64,000 nucleotides of DNA, from contig MTOH01000016.1 of the NCBI GenBank assembly GCA_002011615.1, forward strand, positions 1,267 to 65,266, given 5' to 3'. The stretch is from Candidatus Hydrothermus pacificus (lineage in GTDB: Bacteria; Hydrothermota; Hydrothermia; Hydrothermales; Hydrothermaceae). A program made the translations under genes and the position numbers. Under the pieces are notes generated by a model. It was given only the letters and a program-made list of their open reading frames with translations, had not been told where the DNA came from and ran no database searches. Positions 7,736 through 16,229 of the stretch are shown here, in pieces. Numbering within the stretch: the first letter of the stretch is position 1; every line of letters begins with the position of its first letter.

Positions 7736-9393
7736 GGCGGTGGTATAATCGGGGGTTTTAAATAACTCTTTTCCCTTTTTGCAAGTTCCATCTCTCTTAT
7801 AAGCACTGATGGAGAAACTATACCAACGGGTATGCTTCCAGACTCTGCACCACAGAATCCATTATAACATCCAGGGTCATCACCAAGTGCAACTATATTT
7901 TTAAGAGAAATAAGCGGGGTTCCTCCAAATCTTATGCCTCTTATATACTCCTCTTTCCCGTTCACCCATAACCTCTTGGCAACTATTGGTTCTGATTCAA
8001 AAGTTTCAAGTGTAAACTTTGTTGTCTGGGTTCTACCCTCTGTAATCTTTTCAATAATTATACCGTATTCTTTACCCTGTTTTTTACACTCCTGTATTAA
8101 AAGTTTTTTAAGAGAGTCCACCGGTAGAGGATTGAGATTTTCAATTATCAAATTCCCCTGCCTCGGCACAGGTGGATTAAAGGAGTTTAAAAGGTAAAAA
8201 GGAGATGCTCTACCATGACCATTAGAATTTTTAAACTGAAGCAGAGGTCTTCTTGAAAGCAAAAACCTTTTTAAGACACCCCTTTCAATTAAATTAACCT
8301 TTTTTGCCTTTATACCTTCTTCATCAAACCTGTAGAACCCACTTAAAGGAAATTTTTTAAAATATTTTAAATCAGGAGCATCATAGACATTTAGAAAAGC
8401 AGGTAAAATTCTTTCACCTAATTTTTCTTTAAAAATTTCTCCTTCAATTCTTGAACGCTGTCTGTGCCCTTCAAGCCTGTGCCCTAAAATTTCATGAAAG
8501 AAAACACCTGCTCCCGGGGAAACTATTAAAACAGGTCCTTTATAGGACTCCTGAATTTCACAACTCTTCATTTTTCTCACATTCTTGATTATATTTAAGG
8601 CACATCTTATAATAGAGTCAGAAGAGGGCATATCTTTTTCTTCAAAGAAGAAAAAACTTTCAAAATCAGATACCCACATCCCGTCAATTGCCTTTGTTTC
8701 TGCATAAACATATATATAATTGTAGTTCCGATTCTCAAATATCTTTCTGCCCTCTGTATCAACAAAATATTTCCTCTGTTCTATTGTGTAGAAAGCCACA
8801 CCCGATGAAAGTATATCAGGTTCTTTTTTAAAAATCTTTGATACATCCTTTAAAATTTCTCTAACTTTTTTCAGGTCCACAGGTTTATACTTTCCTGTGT
8901 CAATAAAAGTTTCAGCCTTTTCACGGGTAAAAGAAGGCAGCGTGTCTTCTGAAAACTCCTGAATTTTTTTAGCCTTTTTATCAAAATACCTTATCCTTGC
9001 AATCTGATAACTCCTTAAAGAAAATTTTGAAAGCAGTTTTTTCCATAACTTATTTTCCTCACAGGGTATGTTCATGTGAATTAAAATTTGCCTTATCTCG
9101 CTTTCTTCTTCACCCGGAAAATAAAGCTCATCAGGATAGATTGAGCTGTCAAAACTATAATCCCCCACCCTTATCCTTGAACTAAAATAGCCTTTTTTAT
9201 TCTCAAAATCCTTTGTAATAGAACCAAGGGATGCCTCAAGTTCTTTTCTCTGTTCAAACACAACCTGATACTCCATATAATAGGGATTAACATCTTTTTT
9301 TCTTAAAATTTCAAAATTGGATTCCAACTCCATTTCAAGAAGGTTCAAAAACTTTGCAGGAGACAGACATAAAATTACAAAAATCAGTTTCAT
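7732..9393 (-). CDS. TldD-like zinc metallopeptidase with N-terminal hydrophobic leader
   Basis: A 553-residue TldD-family peptidase. The zinc motif HEILGH is at residues 300-305, in the context PGAGVFFHEILGHRLEGH. Other TldD segments follow: SGFYRFDEEGIKAKKVNLIERG, NSNGHGRA, and a C-terminal region ending GAESGSIPVGIVSPSVLI. TldD/TldE pairs degrade unfolded or modified peptides and mature some ribosomal peptides. Residues 1-12 (MKLIFVILCLSP) look like a signal sequence, so this pair may work outside the cytoplasm; that is inference. It ends in IPPP with the stop overlapping the partner's start codon. Confidence 0.86.
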   Translation of the reverse strand: MKLIFVILCLSPAKFLNLLEMELESNFEILRKKDVNPYYMEYQVVFEQRKELEASLGSITKDFENKKGYFSSRIRVGDYSFDSSIYPDELYFPGEEESEIRQILIHMNIPCEENKLWKKLLSKFSLRSYQIARIRYFDKKAKKIQEFSEDTLPSFTREKAETFIDTGKYKPVDLKKVREILKDVSKIFKKEPDILSSGVAFYTIEQRKYFVDTEGRKIFENRNYNYIYVYAETKAIDGMWVSDFESFFFFEEKDMPSSDSIIRCALNIIKNVRKMKSCEIQESYKGPVLIVSPGAGVFFHEILGHRLEGHRQRSRIEGEIFKEKLGERILPAFLNVYDAPDLKYFKKFPLSGFYRFDEEGIKAKKVNLIERGVLKRFLLSRRPLLQFKNSNGHGRASPFYLLNSFNPPVPRQGNLIIENLNPLPVDSLKKLLIQECKKQGKEYGIIIEKITEGRTQTTKFTLETFESEPIVAKRLWVNGKEEYIRGIRFGGTPLISLKNIVALGDDPGCYNGFCGAESGSIPVGIVSPSVLIREMELAKREKSYLKPPIIPPP

Positions 9394-9638
9394 AATAAGT
9401 AAATAAAGATATGGGTTTTAATAAAAAATTTGCAATATTACAAGTTATCTCATCAAAAATCTGATTGAAATGAATTCGTTAAATATAATGAAGGAATTTA
9501 AATAAAAAATTTGCTCAAACCCGAACAATTTATACTTCTTATTCTTTCTCTTTATATTCTGCTTTGAGTTGATGAGATTTTCTGGATATTTCAGCAAGTC
9601 TTTTGTTAAGCGGATTTGATTATACCATAATATATTAA

Positions 9639-9763
9639 CACCCCCTCCTTTATCCGGGGGAATTAAAACTCCCATCAAGGGGGAGGAGATTATCTGTTAA
9701 TTTCTCTACTAAAAAATGAGGCTGTTTTCCCTCTCCCTTGATGGGAGGGGTAAGGGGAGGGTG
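9639..9763. repeat. G/C-rich imperfect inverted repeat
   Basis: The core arms 9670-9686 and 9730-9746 are 17 bases each and complementary except at one position. Outer parts (CACCCCCTCC on the left, GGGGAGGGTG on the right) are also roughly complementary. It stands out from very AT-rich surroundings. It could be a REP/MITE-like element or a bidirectional terminator. No second copy was noticed in the window. Confidence 0.6.
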
Positions 9764-9882
9764 ATAAAACTATAGGAGTGAGAGGTTCATTAAAGGGTTT
9801 TTAGATGTTACAATAAAAAACAAAGATAAACAAAAGTCTGGAAATGTGTATAGATAAACAAGGAAGTTATTTTGTTTCCTTT

Positions 9883-9912
9883 TTGACTTAAAGCCATCTA
9901 TTGAATTAAAAT
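9883..9912 (+). promoter_or_regulatory. predicted sigma-70-type promoter for the NSS transporter
   Basis: TTGACT (9883-9888) and TAAAAT (9907-9912) are separated by 18 bases, with the ATG 25 bases further on and an AAAAGGA ribosome site at about 9920. Confidence 0.55.
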
Positions 9913-9936
9913 TAATTTTTAAAAAGGAAAATTATT

Positions 9937-11469
9937 ATGACACAAAGACAAAGATGGGGAACAAGGATAGGTCTAATACTTGCAATGGCAGGTAATGCTG
10001 TGGGATTGGGTAATTTTTTAAGGTTTCCTGTTCAGGCTGCAAAACACGGTGGTGGTGCCTTTATGATTCCCTACTTTATATCCTTTTTACTCCTTGGTAT
10101 ACCGCTTATGTGGGTTGAATGGTCAATAGGAAGATACGGAGGAGTTAGAGGTCACGGAACATCACCTGGAATCTTCTCCCTGCTCTGGAAGAATAAATTT
10201 GCAAAGTATCTCGGTATAATAGGAGTTGCAGGTCCTCTTGCAATTGTTATCTATTATGCTTATATTGAATCATGGACACTTGCTTATGCCATATTCTCTC
10301 TTTTTGGTAAGATTCCAAAAGTTACAAACTTTCAGGGAGTTGGCTTTGAGGAAATCTTAAAACCTTTTGAAGGATTCCTCACAGGGTTCACAGGAACCGG
10401 TAAATTCTTTATCAAACCCAGTCTTTTTGCCTATCTCTTTTTTGTCATAACAATACTTATAAATATATGGGTGATAGCAAGAGGTGTTGCAAAGGGAATT
10501 GAAGCAATTGCAAAGGTCGCAATGCCCATGCTCTTTATATTTGCTGTTATACTCGTTGTAAGAATTTTTACTCTTGGCTCACCTGTTCATCCTGATTCAA
10601 ACGCCTTAAAGGGACTTTCATTTTTATGGGAACCGGACTTTTCAAAGCTTCTTGATTTAAATGTCTGGCTTTCAGCAGCAGGACAGATATTCTTTACCCT
10701 GAGCATAGGGATGGGAGCAATAATGGTTTATGCAAGTTATCTGAGAGAAGAAGATGATATAGCCCTTTCAGGGCTTGCAACCGCATCAACAAACGAATTT
10801 GCAGAGGTTGTTCTGGGTGCATCAATAGCCATACCTGCTGCTGTAATATTTTTTGGTTATCAGAACGCAGAAAAGATTGCCCAGGCAGGTGCTTTTAATC
10901 TTGCGTTTGTATCAATGCCCGCTGTCCTCTCATACATCCCTCTTGGTAACATATTCGGATTTTTATGGTTTGGGCTCCTCTTTTTTGCAGGAATAACATC
11001 ATCCCTTGCTTTAACCCAGCCAGCAATGGCTTTTTTAGAAGACGAGTTTAAAATTCCCAGAAAAAAAGCCGCAATACTTATAGGAATATTTATATTTCTT
11101 TCAGCCCATATACCCATATTCATATCAGGAGCTCTTGATGAATTGGACTTCTGGATGGGAACATTCTTTATAACCCTTTTTGCAGGAACAGAACTTATAA
11201 TATTCTTCTGGGTCTTTAATCCCAAGAAGGCATGGAAAGAGATAAACAAAGGTGCTGATATAAAGGTTCCGAAATTCTTTTATTATGTGATAAGATATGT
11301 AACCCCTCTTATAATTCTGGCAATATTTTTAGGCTGGTTTATCCAGAGCGGATGGAAAAATATTATTTCAGGTTCACCCGGTAAATGGATTGCAAGAGCT
11401 TATATAATAATGCTTCTCAGCCTGCTCGCAGGCCTTGTTTATATTGCTTTCAGGAGGAAAAAAGAATGA
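9937..11469 (+). CDS. neurotransmitter:sodium symporter (NSS/SNF family) amino-acid transporter
   Basis: A 510-residue Na+-dependent transporter with about 12 membrane helices (LeuT fold). The first helix has the NSS signature AGNAVGLGNFLRFPVQAAKHGGGAF (written here only to locate it at residues 17-41), with the unwound Gly-rich site. GQIFFTLSIGMGAIMVYASY is the helix 6 motif, and ITSSLALTQPAMAFLEDEF is helix 8. Bacterial members import Leu, Met, Ala, Trp or Tyr. The stop overlaps a tiny membrane-peptide gene (ATGA), a hallmark of MetP/MetS-type systems. An upstream promoter is visible. Confidence 0.93.
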   Translation: MTQRQRWGTRIGLILAMAGNAVGLGNFLRFPVQAAKHGGGAFMIPYFISFLLLGIPLMWVEWSIGRYGGVRGHGTSPGIFSLLWKNKFAKYLGIIGVAGPLAIVIYYAYIESWTLAYAIFSLFGKIPKVTNFQGVGFEEILKPFEGFLTGFTGTGKFFIKPSLFAYLFFVITILINIWVIARGVAKGIEAIAKVAMPMLFIFAVILVVRIFTLGSPVHPDSNALKGLSFLWEPDFSKLLDLNVWLSAAGQIFFTLSIGMGAIMVYASYLREEDDIALSGLATASTNEFAEVVLGASIAIPAAVIFFGYQNAEKIAQAGAFNLAFVSMPAVLSYIPLGNIFGFLWFGLLFFAGITSSLALTQPAMAFLEDEFKIPRKKAAILIGIFIFLSAHIPIFISGALDELDFWMGTFFITLFAGTELIIFFWVFNPKKAWKEINKGADIKVPKFFYYVIRYVTPLIILAIFLGWFIQSGWKNIISGSPGKWIARAYIIMLLSLLAGLVYIAFRRKKE

Positions 11470-11561
11470 AAACAGGAGGATGGATTTTTATTATTTTTTC
11501 CTGGGGAATAGTTTTCGGACTTGTTATCTTCTGTTACTTAAAAATCCTGAAAAAGAAATAA
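11466..11561 (+). CDS. 31-residue single-pass membrane peptide, MetS-like small subunit of the NSS transporter
   Basis: A short gene whose ATG overlaps the transporter stop (ATGA). It encodes MKTGGWIFIIFSWG, then a further hydrophobic stretch IVFGLVIFCYLKI, and a basic end LKKK: one membrane helix with a positive inside end. NSS transporters of the MetP type have such a small partner (MetS) directly downstream, which is needed for function in Corynebacterium. The SD AGGAGG at 11452-11457 lies within the transporter's end. Length and position fit; sequence similarity to MetS cannot be scored here. Confidence 0.7.
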   Translation: MKTGGWIFIIFSWGIVFGLVIFCYLKILKKK

Positions 11562-11564
11562 AAG

Positions 11565-12923
11565 TTGAAATGGATTAAAAGACTAAAAGAAGAGTTCGGT
11601 AAAGACAGGGTCATAGATGAGATAGAAACAAGACGAATTTATTCAAAGGATGAATCCGGAATAGAAGATTCTTTATGTGACTGCGTTGTTTTTCCTGAGA
11701 GTGAAAAAGAAGTCTCCAGAATTTTAAAATTTGCGAGCAGATTTAAAATCCCGATAACACCGAGAGGTGGTGGAACAGGAGTCTCAGGAGGTGCAATTCC
11801 TTTAAAAGGTGGAATAGTTATCTCATTTTCAAAGATGAATAAGATTATTGATATTGACGAAAAAAATATGACTCTTGAAGTTGAACCGGGCGTTATCCTG
11901 GAAAACATTTTCAAAGAGGTTGAAAAATCAGGTTTTTTCTATCCACCTGACCCTGCATCCTACGAAAATTGCACCATAGGAGGTAATATCGCAACCAATG
12001 CAGGTGGTCCAAGATGTATAAAACACGGTGTAACCTCAAACTATGTTCTGGCACTTGATGTTGTGCTTTCTGAAGGAGAAAGAATATTTACAGGAAGGAA
12101 AACAAGGAAATGGAAAGCGGGTTATAACCTACCTGGAATTTTTCTGGGCTCTGAAGGAACTCTCGGAGTCTTCACAAAAATCTATCTCAGGCTCATTCCT
12201 CTTCCAGAATGTATTCAAACCCTTCTTGTTCCTTTTGATGAAAAAGCTTATGCGGGTATATGTTCTTCAGAGATAATAAGGAATAAAATTATACCAAGAT
12301 GTATTGAATATGTTGATGAAAGTGTTTTTGAAATCATAGGTGATGATATAAAAAGGTTTTTTCCTGATAAAACCCGTGCCTTTTTATTAATTGAATTTGA
12401 CGGGAAGGAAGAAGAGGTAAAAAAGGACATAGAAAAAATTTTGCCTGTTCTTGATAAAAATCATGCAATTGAGATATATACCGGCATAAAAGAATATGAA
12501 AGACAAAAATTATGGAAAATAAGAAGAGATATTCTGCCTTTTCTTGAAAAAACAGGCTACAAAGTGAGGTCCGAAGATGTATGTGTTCCTTTTGCCCATA
12601 CATCAAACCTGATTAAAATTGCCGATGAAATAAGAAAGACCTTTGATTTAAAAGTATGTGTTTTTGGACACATTGGAGACGGAAACCTGCATATCAATCT
12701 TTTATGGGAAAAACAGGAGAAGGAAACCCTGAACAGAGCTGTAGAATTTCTCTACAGAAAGGTTGTTGAACTGAATGGAACAATAACGGGTGAACATGGA
12801 ATAGGAATATTAAAAAAAGACTTTTTAGGAATTGAGCAGGATAATACAGTAATCTCTATTCAGAGAAAAATTAAGAAAATCCTGGACCCGAAAAATATTT
12901 TAAATCCCGGAAAGATTATTTAA
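11565..12923 (+). CDS. FAD-linked oxidase, glycolate oxidase GlcD / D-lactate dehydrogenase type
   Basis: A 452-residue flavoprotein of the VAO/PCMH fold that oxidises 2-hydroxy acids. The FAD-binding region shows ITPRGGGTGVSGGAIPL (residues about 65-81) and IGGNIATNAGGPRCIKHG. The C-terminal catalytic domain has FGHIGDGNLHINLLW and TGEHGIGILKKDFL, both family hallmarks with the metal/substrate His residues. The TTG start is three bases after the small membrane peptide. A partner iron-sulfur GlcF subunit is not present in the window. The 3' end overlaps the convergent YbbR gene by eight bases. Confidence 0.92.
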   Translation: MKWIKRLKEEFGKDRVIDEIETRRIYSKDESGIEDSLCDCVVFPESEKEVSRILKFASRFKIPITPRGGGTGVSGGAIPLKGGIVISFSKMNKIIDIDEKNMTLEVEPGVILENIFKEVEKSGFFYPPDPASYENCTIGGNIATNAGGPRCIKHGVTSNYVLALDVVLSEGERIFTGRKTRKWKAGYNLPGIFLGSEGTLGVFTKIYLRLIPLPECIQTLLVPFDEKAYAGICSSEIIRNKIIPRCIEYVDESVFEIIGDDIKRFFPDKTRAFLLIEFDGKEEEVKKDIEKILPVLDKNHAIEIYTGIKEYERQKLWKIRRDILPFLEKTGYKVRSEDVCVPFAHTSNLIKIADEIRKTFDLKVCVFGHIGDGNLHINLLWEKQEKETLNRAVEFLYRKVVELNGTITGEHGIGILKKDFLGIEQDNTVISIQRKIKKILDPKNILNPGKII

Positions 12924-13839
12924 CCTCTTTTTCAAGTTTGACCCTGATAAAGGATGGTTCTACCTCCTCCACCTCAACCGAGTCAGGAGTAAACACTTTT
13001 GGAGGCAAATAATATTCTCCATGACCAAAACCTATCAGATTGAGCATAACCGTAACATCATCCGATTTAACCTCTTCCACCTTGTCTATTGTGCCTTTAA
13101 TCTTTATCTTCACTCTATCAGGCTTCACATCAACCTTATATCCTTCAGGTGATATTATGGTGGGTTCCTTTTCTATTTCTTTTATGAGTTCCCTTTCTAT
13201 CTGAACATATACTCTTAAAGAGCCCGGTTTTACATTTATAAGTTTAGACGGGGAAAGGATTTTTATATATTCGTAAAAGGAATTTTTTTTTCCTGACACT
13301 TCTATTTCATTTCCTTTAACCTCATTTATTTTTTCAATAAGACTTTTTGGGCCTGTTATGGTTATTTTTTCACGAGCAGGATTAAGAGATGCAACGCTGT
13401 ATCCTTGTTTTGGTTCACCCACAAATCCCAGTTTAACAGGCACTTCTTTACTTTCTTTTTCCTCAAGAGATAACTCAAGAAAATTCTCGGGCAGGACTAT
13501 CCGATAAACTTCTATCCCTTCTGGAATTTTTATCTCTTTTTCATCAAGTGCATAACTGATTTTCCCCGGTTTTATCTCTTTTAAATTTAATACAATTTTA
13601 GGTTTAAAAAAATATAGTCTTAAAAGGTCCTTGCCACTGGCCTCATACATGGCTTTGATTTTACCAGGTGGTAATTCTCTGAAGGTTATATCAGTAGAAA
13701 TATTCTGGTATTCTATAATTGTATCTCTTTCAGCTATATAAATTTTCTCAGTGGCAGAATGAAACCAGAGAATCATTGCAATTATAAGAGAAATCAATTT
13801 TAAAGGCCAGTCTTTAAAAAGATATTTTAACAGATTCAT
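12916..13839 (-). CDS. YbbR-domain protein
   Basis: A 307-residue membrane-anchored protein. One N-terminal helix (KLISLIIAMILWFHSATE) is followed by about three YbbR repeats; segments such as VPVKLGFVGEPKQGYSV and PARVTITGP-like PAREKITITGPKSLIEKI mark the second. In Firmicutes the YbbR protein CdaR regulates the diadenylate cyclase CdaA, but no cdaA gene is seen here, so the role is open. The four-base overlap with the upstream DUF4388 gene places it at the end of the long minus-strand run that starts at 22,452. Confidence 0.85.
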   Translation of the reverse strand: MNLLKYLFKDWPLKLISLIIAMILWFHSATEKIYIAERDTIIEYQNISTDITFRELPPGKIKAMYEASGKDLLRLYFFKPKIVLNLKEIKPGKISYALDEKEIKIPEGIEVYRIVLPENFLELSLEEKESKEVPVKLGFVGEPKQGYSVASLNPAREKITITGPKSLIEKINEVKGNEIEVSGKKNSFYEYIKILSPSKLINVKPGSLRVYVQIERELIKEIEKEPTIISPEGYKVDVKPDRVKIKIKGTIDKVEEVKSDDVTVMLNLIGFGHGEYYLPPKVFTPDSVEVEEVEPSFIRVKLEKEVK

Positions 13840-14462
13840 TTCTTTCTTCTAAAAAACCCCCTGAATCCTCTATCTTTTCTGTCCTCTTTTTTCTCCTTTT
13901 TCTCCTGTTTTACAGGGGACTCTTTTTGCTTTATCCTGATAAGTCCAGAAGTTGCGAGACCATAGAAAATTTTAGCGGTTTCAAACTGATCCATACTTAA
14001 AGACATTGCTATTTCCTTGATACTTTTATTTCCATCAACCCTTGATAAAATCTTCCATTCATTCGGGGTAAGCTCTATCTCATCCACATCAGTATCAGGA
14101 TTGGGTTCTATCTCAAATATTGATTCAAAGGATGGTATCACTTTTTCTACAACCTTCCACTCATCTATTTTTCTCGCTATATCAAGCAAAAGATTTGGTA
14201 TGGGCAGGTTTATGGTGCTTTTACTGGAAGAGTTACCAGGTAAAAACTCAAAAAGACCTTCTTTCCACTGCATTATCTTTGCCATGGCTACCTCACCCTC
14301 TGTCTCACTGCATTCAACATGTTTTATTATACCATTTTCAACATATATTGTTGCAGAACCCGACGAAGAATTAATTTTTAAAGCACCATTCTTATTACTC
14401 ATGTGAAGCAGTTGAAGTAAATCACCCAGATCAAAATCCTTAAGATTACCTTTTAGTGTCAT
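13836..14462 (-). CDS. DUF4388 (PatA N-terminal-like) domain protein
   Basis: A 208-residue cytoplasmic protein. Residues 1-90 match the DUF4388/PATAN pattern: LKDFDLGDLLQLLHMSNKNGALKI, then IYVENGIIKHVECS and GEVAMAKIMQWKEGLFEF. The middle part (about 125-175) looks like a winged helix: LTPNEWKILSRVDGNKSIKEIA and GLATSGLIRI. The tail is very basic and acidic (Lys/Glu/Arg). Such proteins occur in two-component, gliding or GTPase-linked regulation in FCB bacteria and myxobacteria; the partner here is unknown. Confidence 0.85.
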   Translation of the reverse strand: MTLKGNLKDFDLGDLLQLLHMSNKNGALKINSSSGSATIYVENGIIKHVECSETEGEVAMAKIMQWKEGLFEFLPGNSSSKSTINLPIPNLLLDIARKIDEWKVVEKVIPSFESIFEIEPNPDTDVDEIELTPNEWKILSRVDGNKSIKEIAMSLSMDQFETAKIFYGLATSGLIRIKQKESPVKQEKKEKKEDRKDRGFRGFFRRKK

Positions 14463-14464
14463 TT

Positions 14465-15409
14465 TTAACCTCTTTCAAAAAAACCTATTTCTCTGAATCT
14501 TTTTCTTCTTTCTTTTATTAAATCGTCAATATTTTTACTCTTTAATTCAAAAAGGTCTTTTAATAGAACTTTTTTTATCTCCATGGCAGTTGCATCCCAA
14601 TCCCTGTGAGCTCCACCTTCTGGCTCCTTTATTACATCGTCTATTATCTTAAAGTTTTTTAAAAAGTTACTTGTTAATTTTAATGCTTCAGCTGCTTTAT
14701 CTGCCTTTTTACTATCTCTCCAGAGTATTGAAGCACAGCCTTCTGGTGATATAACCGAATAGATAGAATACTCAAGGGCGTAAATTTTATCTCCCACTGC
14801 AATTGCCAGTGCACCTCCTGAACCACCTTCTCCTATTATAACAACTATAATTGGAACCTTTAATTTTAACATCTCAAATATGTTAAAAGCAATCGCCCAT
14901 GCCTGTCCTCTCTCCTCTGCCCCGACACCCGGATAGGCCCCGGGTGTATCAACAAGGCATACAACAGGAAAATTAAACTTTTCTGCAAGTTTGAAAATTC
15001 TTAAAGCCTTTCTGTAACCTTCAGGGTGAGGCATGCCAAAGTTCCTGAAAGTCCTTTCCTTGGTATCTCTTCCTTTTTCCTGGCCAATATAGCAAACCTG
15101 AATATTGCCAAGCCTGGCAATTCCTGAAATTATGGCAGGGTCATCAGCAAAAAGCCTGTCTCCATGAAGTTCAAAATATTCATCAAATATTTTTTCAACG
15201 AGGTCCTTTGCATGGGGCCTTTTTGGATGTCTTGCAACCTGAACAATCTGCCATGCACTTAAATTTGAAAATGTCCTCTGTATTAAAACTCTTTTCCTCT
15301 CCTCCAGTGCATCAAGTTCTTTTTTAAATTCAGGATGTTCTGAAAGTAAACTTTTTAACTCCTCTATTTTCCTTTCAACTTCTCCGATTTTCTTCTCAAA
15401 TTCCAGCAT
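14465..15409 (-). CDS. accA: acetyl-CoA carboxylase carboxyltransferase, alpha subunit
   Basis: Transfers the carboxyl group from biotin to acetyl-CoA to make malonyl-CoA for fatty acid synthesis. Residues 1-50 form a helical coiled segment typical of AccA. The crotonase-like core shows GRDTKERTFRNFGMPHPEGYRKALR, VDTPGAYPGVGAEERGQ and IGEGGSGGALAIAVGD, all diagnostic. The length of 314 is normal (E. coli 319). accD is not in the window. The 5' end overlaps the barrel gene by 14 bases. Confidence 0.96.
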   Translation of the reverse strand: MLEFEKKIGEVERKIEELKSLLSEHPEFKKELDALEERKRVLIQRTFSNLSAWQIVQVARHPKRPHAKDLVEKIFDEYFELHGDRLFADDPAIISGIARLGNIQVCYIGQEKGRDTKERTFRNFGMPHPEGYRKALRIFKLAEKFNFPVVCLVDTPGAYPGVGAEERGQAWAIAFNIFEMLKLKVPIIVVIIGEGGSGGALAIAVGDKIYALEYSIYSVISPEGCASILWRDSKKADKAAEALKLTSNFLKNFKIIDDVIKEPEGGAHRDWDATAMEIKKVLLKDLFELKSKNIDDLIKERRKRFREIGFFERG

Positions 15410-16229
15410 TTGTGATTCCTATAAAATGGATATCATCAAAATAACCAGATGGCTTATAGGAATATCTCAGGTTTATAAAGGGTAATTTAATTTCTATCCC
15501 TATTGAAAACACCCCAAGGTCATCAGGATAGGAAATTCCAGCAAGCAGAGATATATACTTTATCCCGCTGTAAGACACAGCAAATTTAAAATTCTGTTCA
15601 AAATCCTCCTTATCCCACAGTCCTCTTGTATATCTGAATTTAAAATGAAACTTTTTTAAATCCGCTTCTGCTGTTAAAAAAGCTAAAAAGGGTTCTGAAT
15701 AATATCTCTTATTAAATCTGGATGCGGTTCCAAAGTTTCTAACACCACCTTCCATTACTATGAAAGGTATTTTTCTGGGCCTAAAGAACAGAAAGGCATC
15801 AAGCATGAAATTGTTTGATGTATATTCCCAGATGGTTGAATTGATAAACTTTACTCCTGCATTAAAATACAGTTCCGGGTCTATTTTAAAAGAGTGGTAT
15901 ACTCCTGTAAGCAATGAATATGGCCTGTATGAATAAACAGGTTCAGAAGATGCATTTTCATAATAATCAAATTTTCCAAAATCAAAGTATGAAATGCTCA
16001 AACCTGTTCTGAATTTGTTGTTGTAATAGGTTGCATGATAGTTTTTTGAATCAAGAAACCAGTCAGATATGGAGAAAAGAAAAATATCTTTTTCAAAATT
16101 ATGAAATTTTTGAACAGAGGTCTCAAAAAGAGAAATCTCGTGGATTCCTATCAGGTCAAAACCATCAGAAGGTGCAAGTATTTCGTTATGAATAAAGGAT
16201 GAAAAAATTACAAATAGAATTACATTCAT
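15396..16229 (-). CDS. outer-membrane beta-barrel protein, PorV/PorQ-like
   Basis: A 277-residue exported protein. I start it at ATG 16229, which has GGAGG upstream and shares ATGA with the M42 peptidase stop; an in-frame ATG at 16271 lies inside that gene. Residues 1-18 resemble a signal peptide (NVILFVIFSSFIHN). The rest alternates polar and aromatic residues as in barrels: GLSISYFDFGKFDYYE, FNAGVKFINSTIWEYTSNNFMLDAFLFF broken by turns, and GVRNFGTASRF. The GVKFI plus NNFMLDAF spacing is what I associate with PorV/PorQ family proteins of type IX secretion bacteria. Family assignment is moderate. Confidence 0.6.
   Translation of the reverse strand: MNVILFVIFSSFIHNEILAPSDGFDLIGIHEISLFETSVQKFHNFEKDIFLFSISDWFLDSKNYHATYYNNKFRTGLSISYFDFGKFDYYENASSEPVYSYRPYSLLTGVYHSFKIDPELYFNAGVKFINSTIWEYTSNNFMLDAFLFFRPRKIPFIVMEGGVRNFGTASRFNKRYYSEPFLAFLTAEADLKKFHFKFRYTRGLWDKEDFEQNFKFAVSYSGIKYISLLAGISYPDDLGVFSIGIEIKLPFINLRYSYKPSGYFDDIHFIGITNAGI

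Larger units (their letters stand above)
9394..9936. other. gene-poor intergenic region between divergent TldD and NSS genes
   Basis: About 540 bases without a convincing gene. A 77-codon minus-strand open frame (9445-9678) has AT-rich, low-complexity coding and no family likeness, and I treat it as chance. The region holds a G/C-rich imperfect inverted repeat (9639-9763) and the NSS gene promoter at its right end. Confidence 0.6.

Noticed and set aside
9445-9678. 77-codon minus-strand open frame
   Set aside because: Low-complexity AT-rich product with no family likeness, and its end overlaps the inverted repeat.
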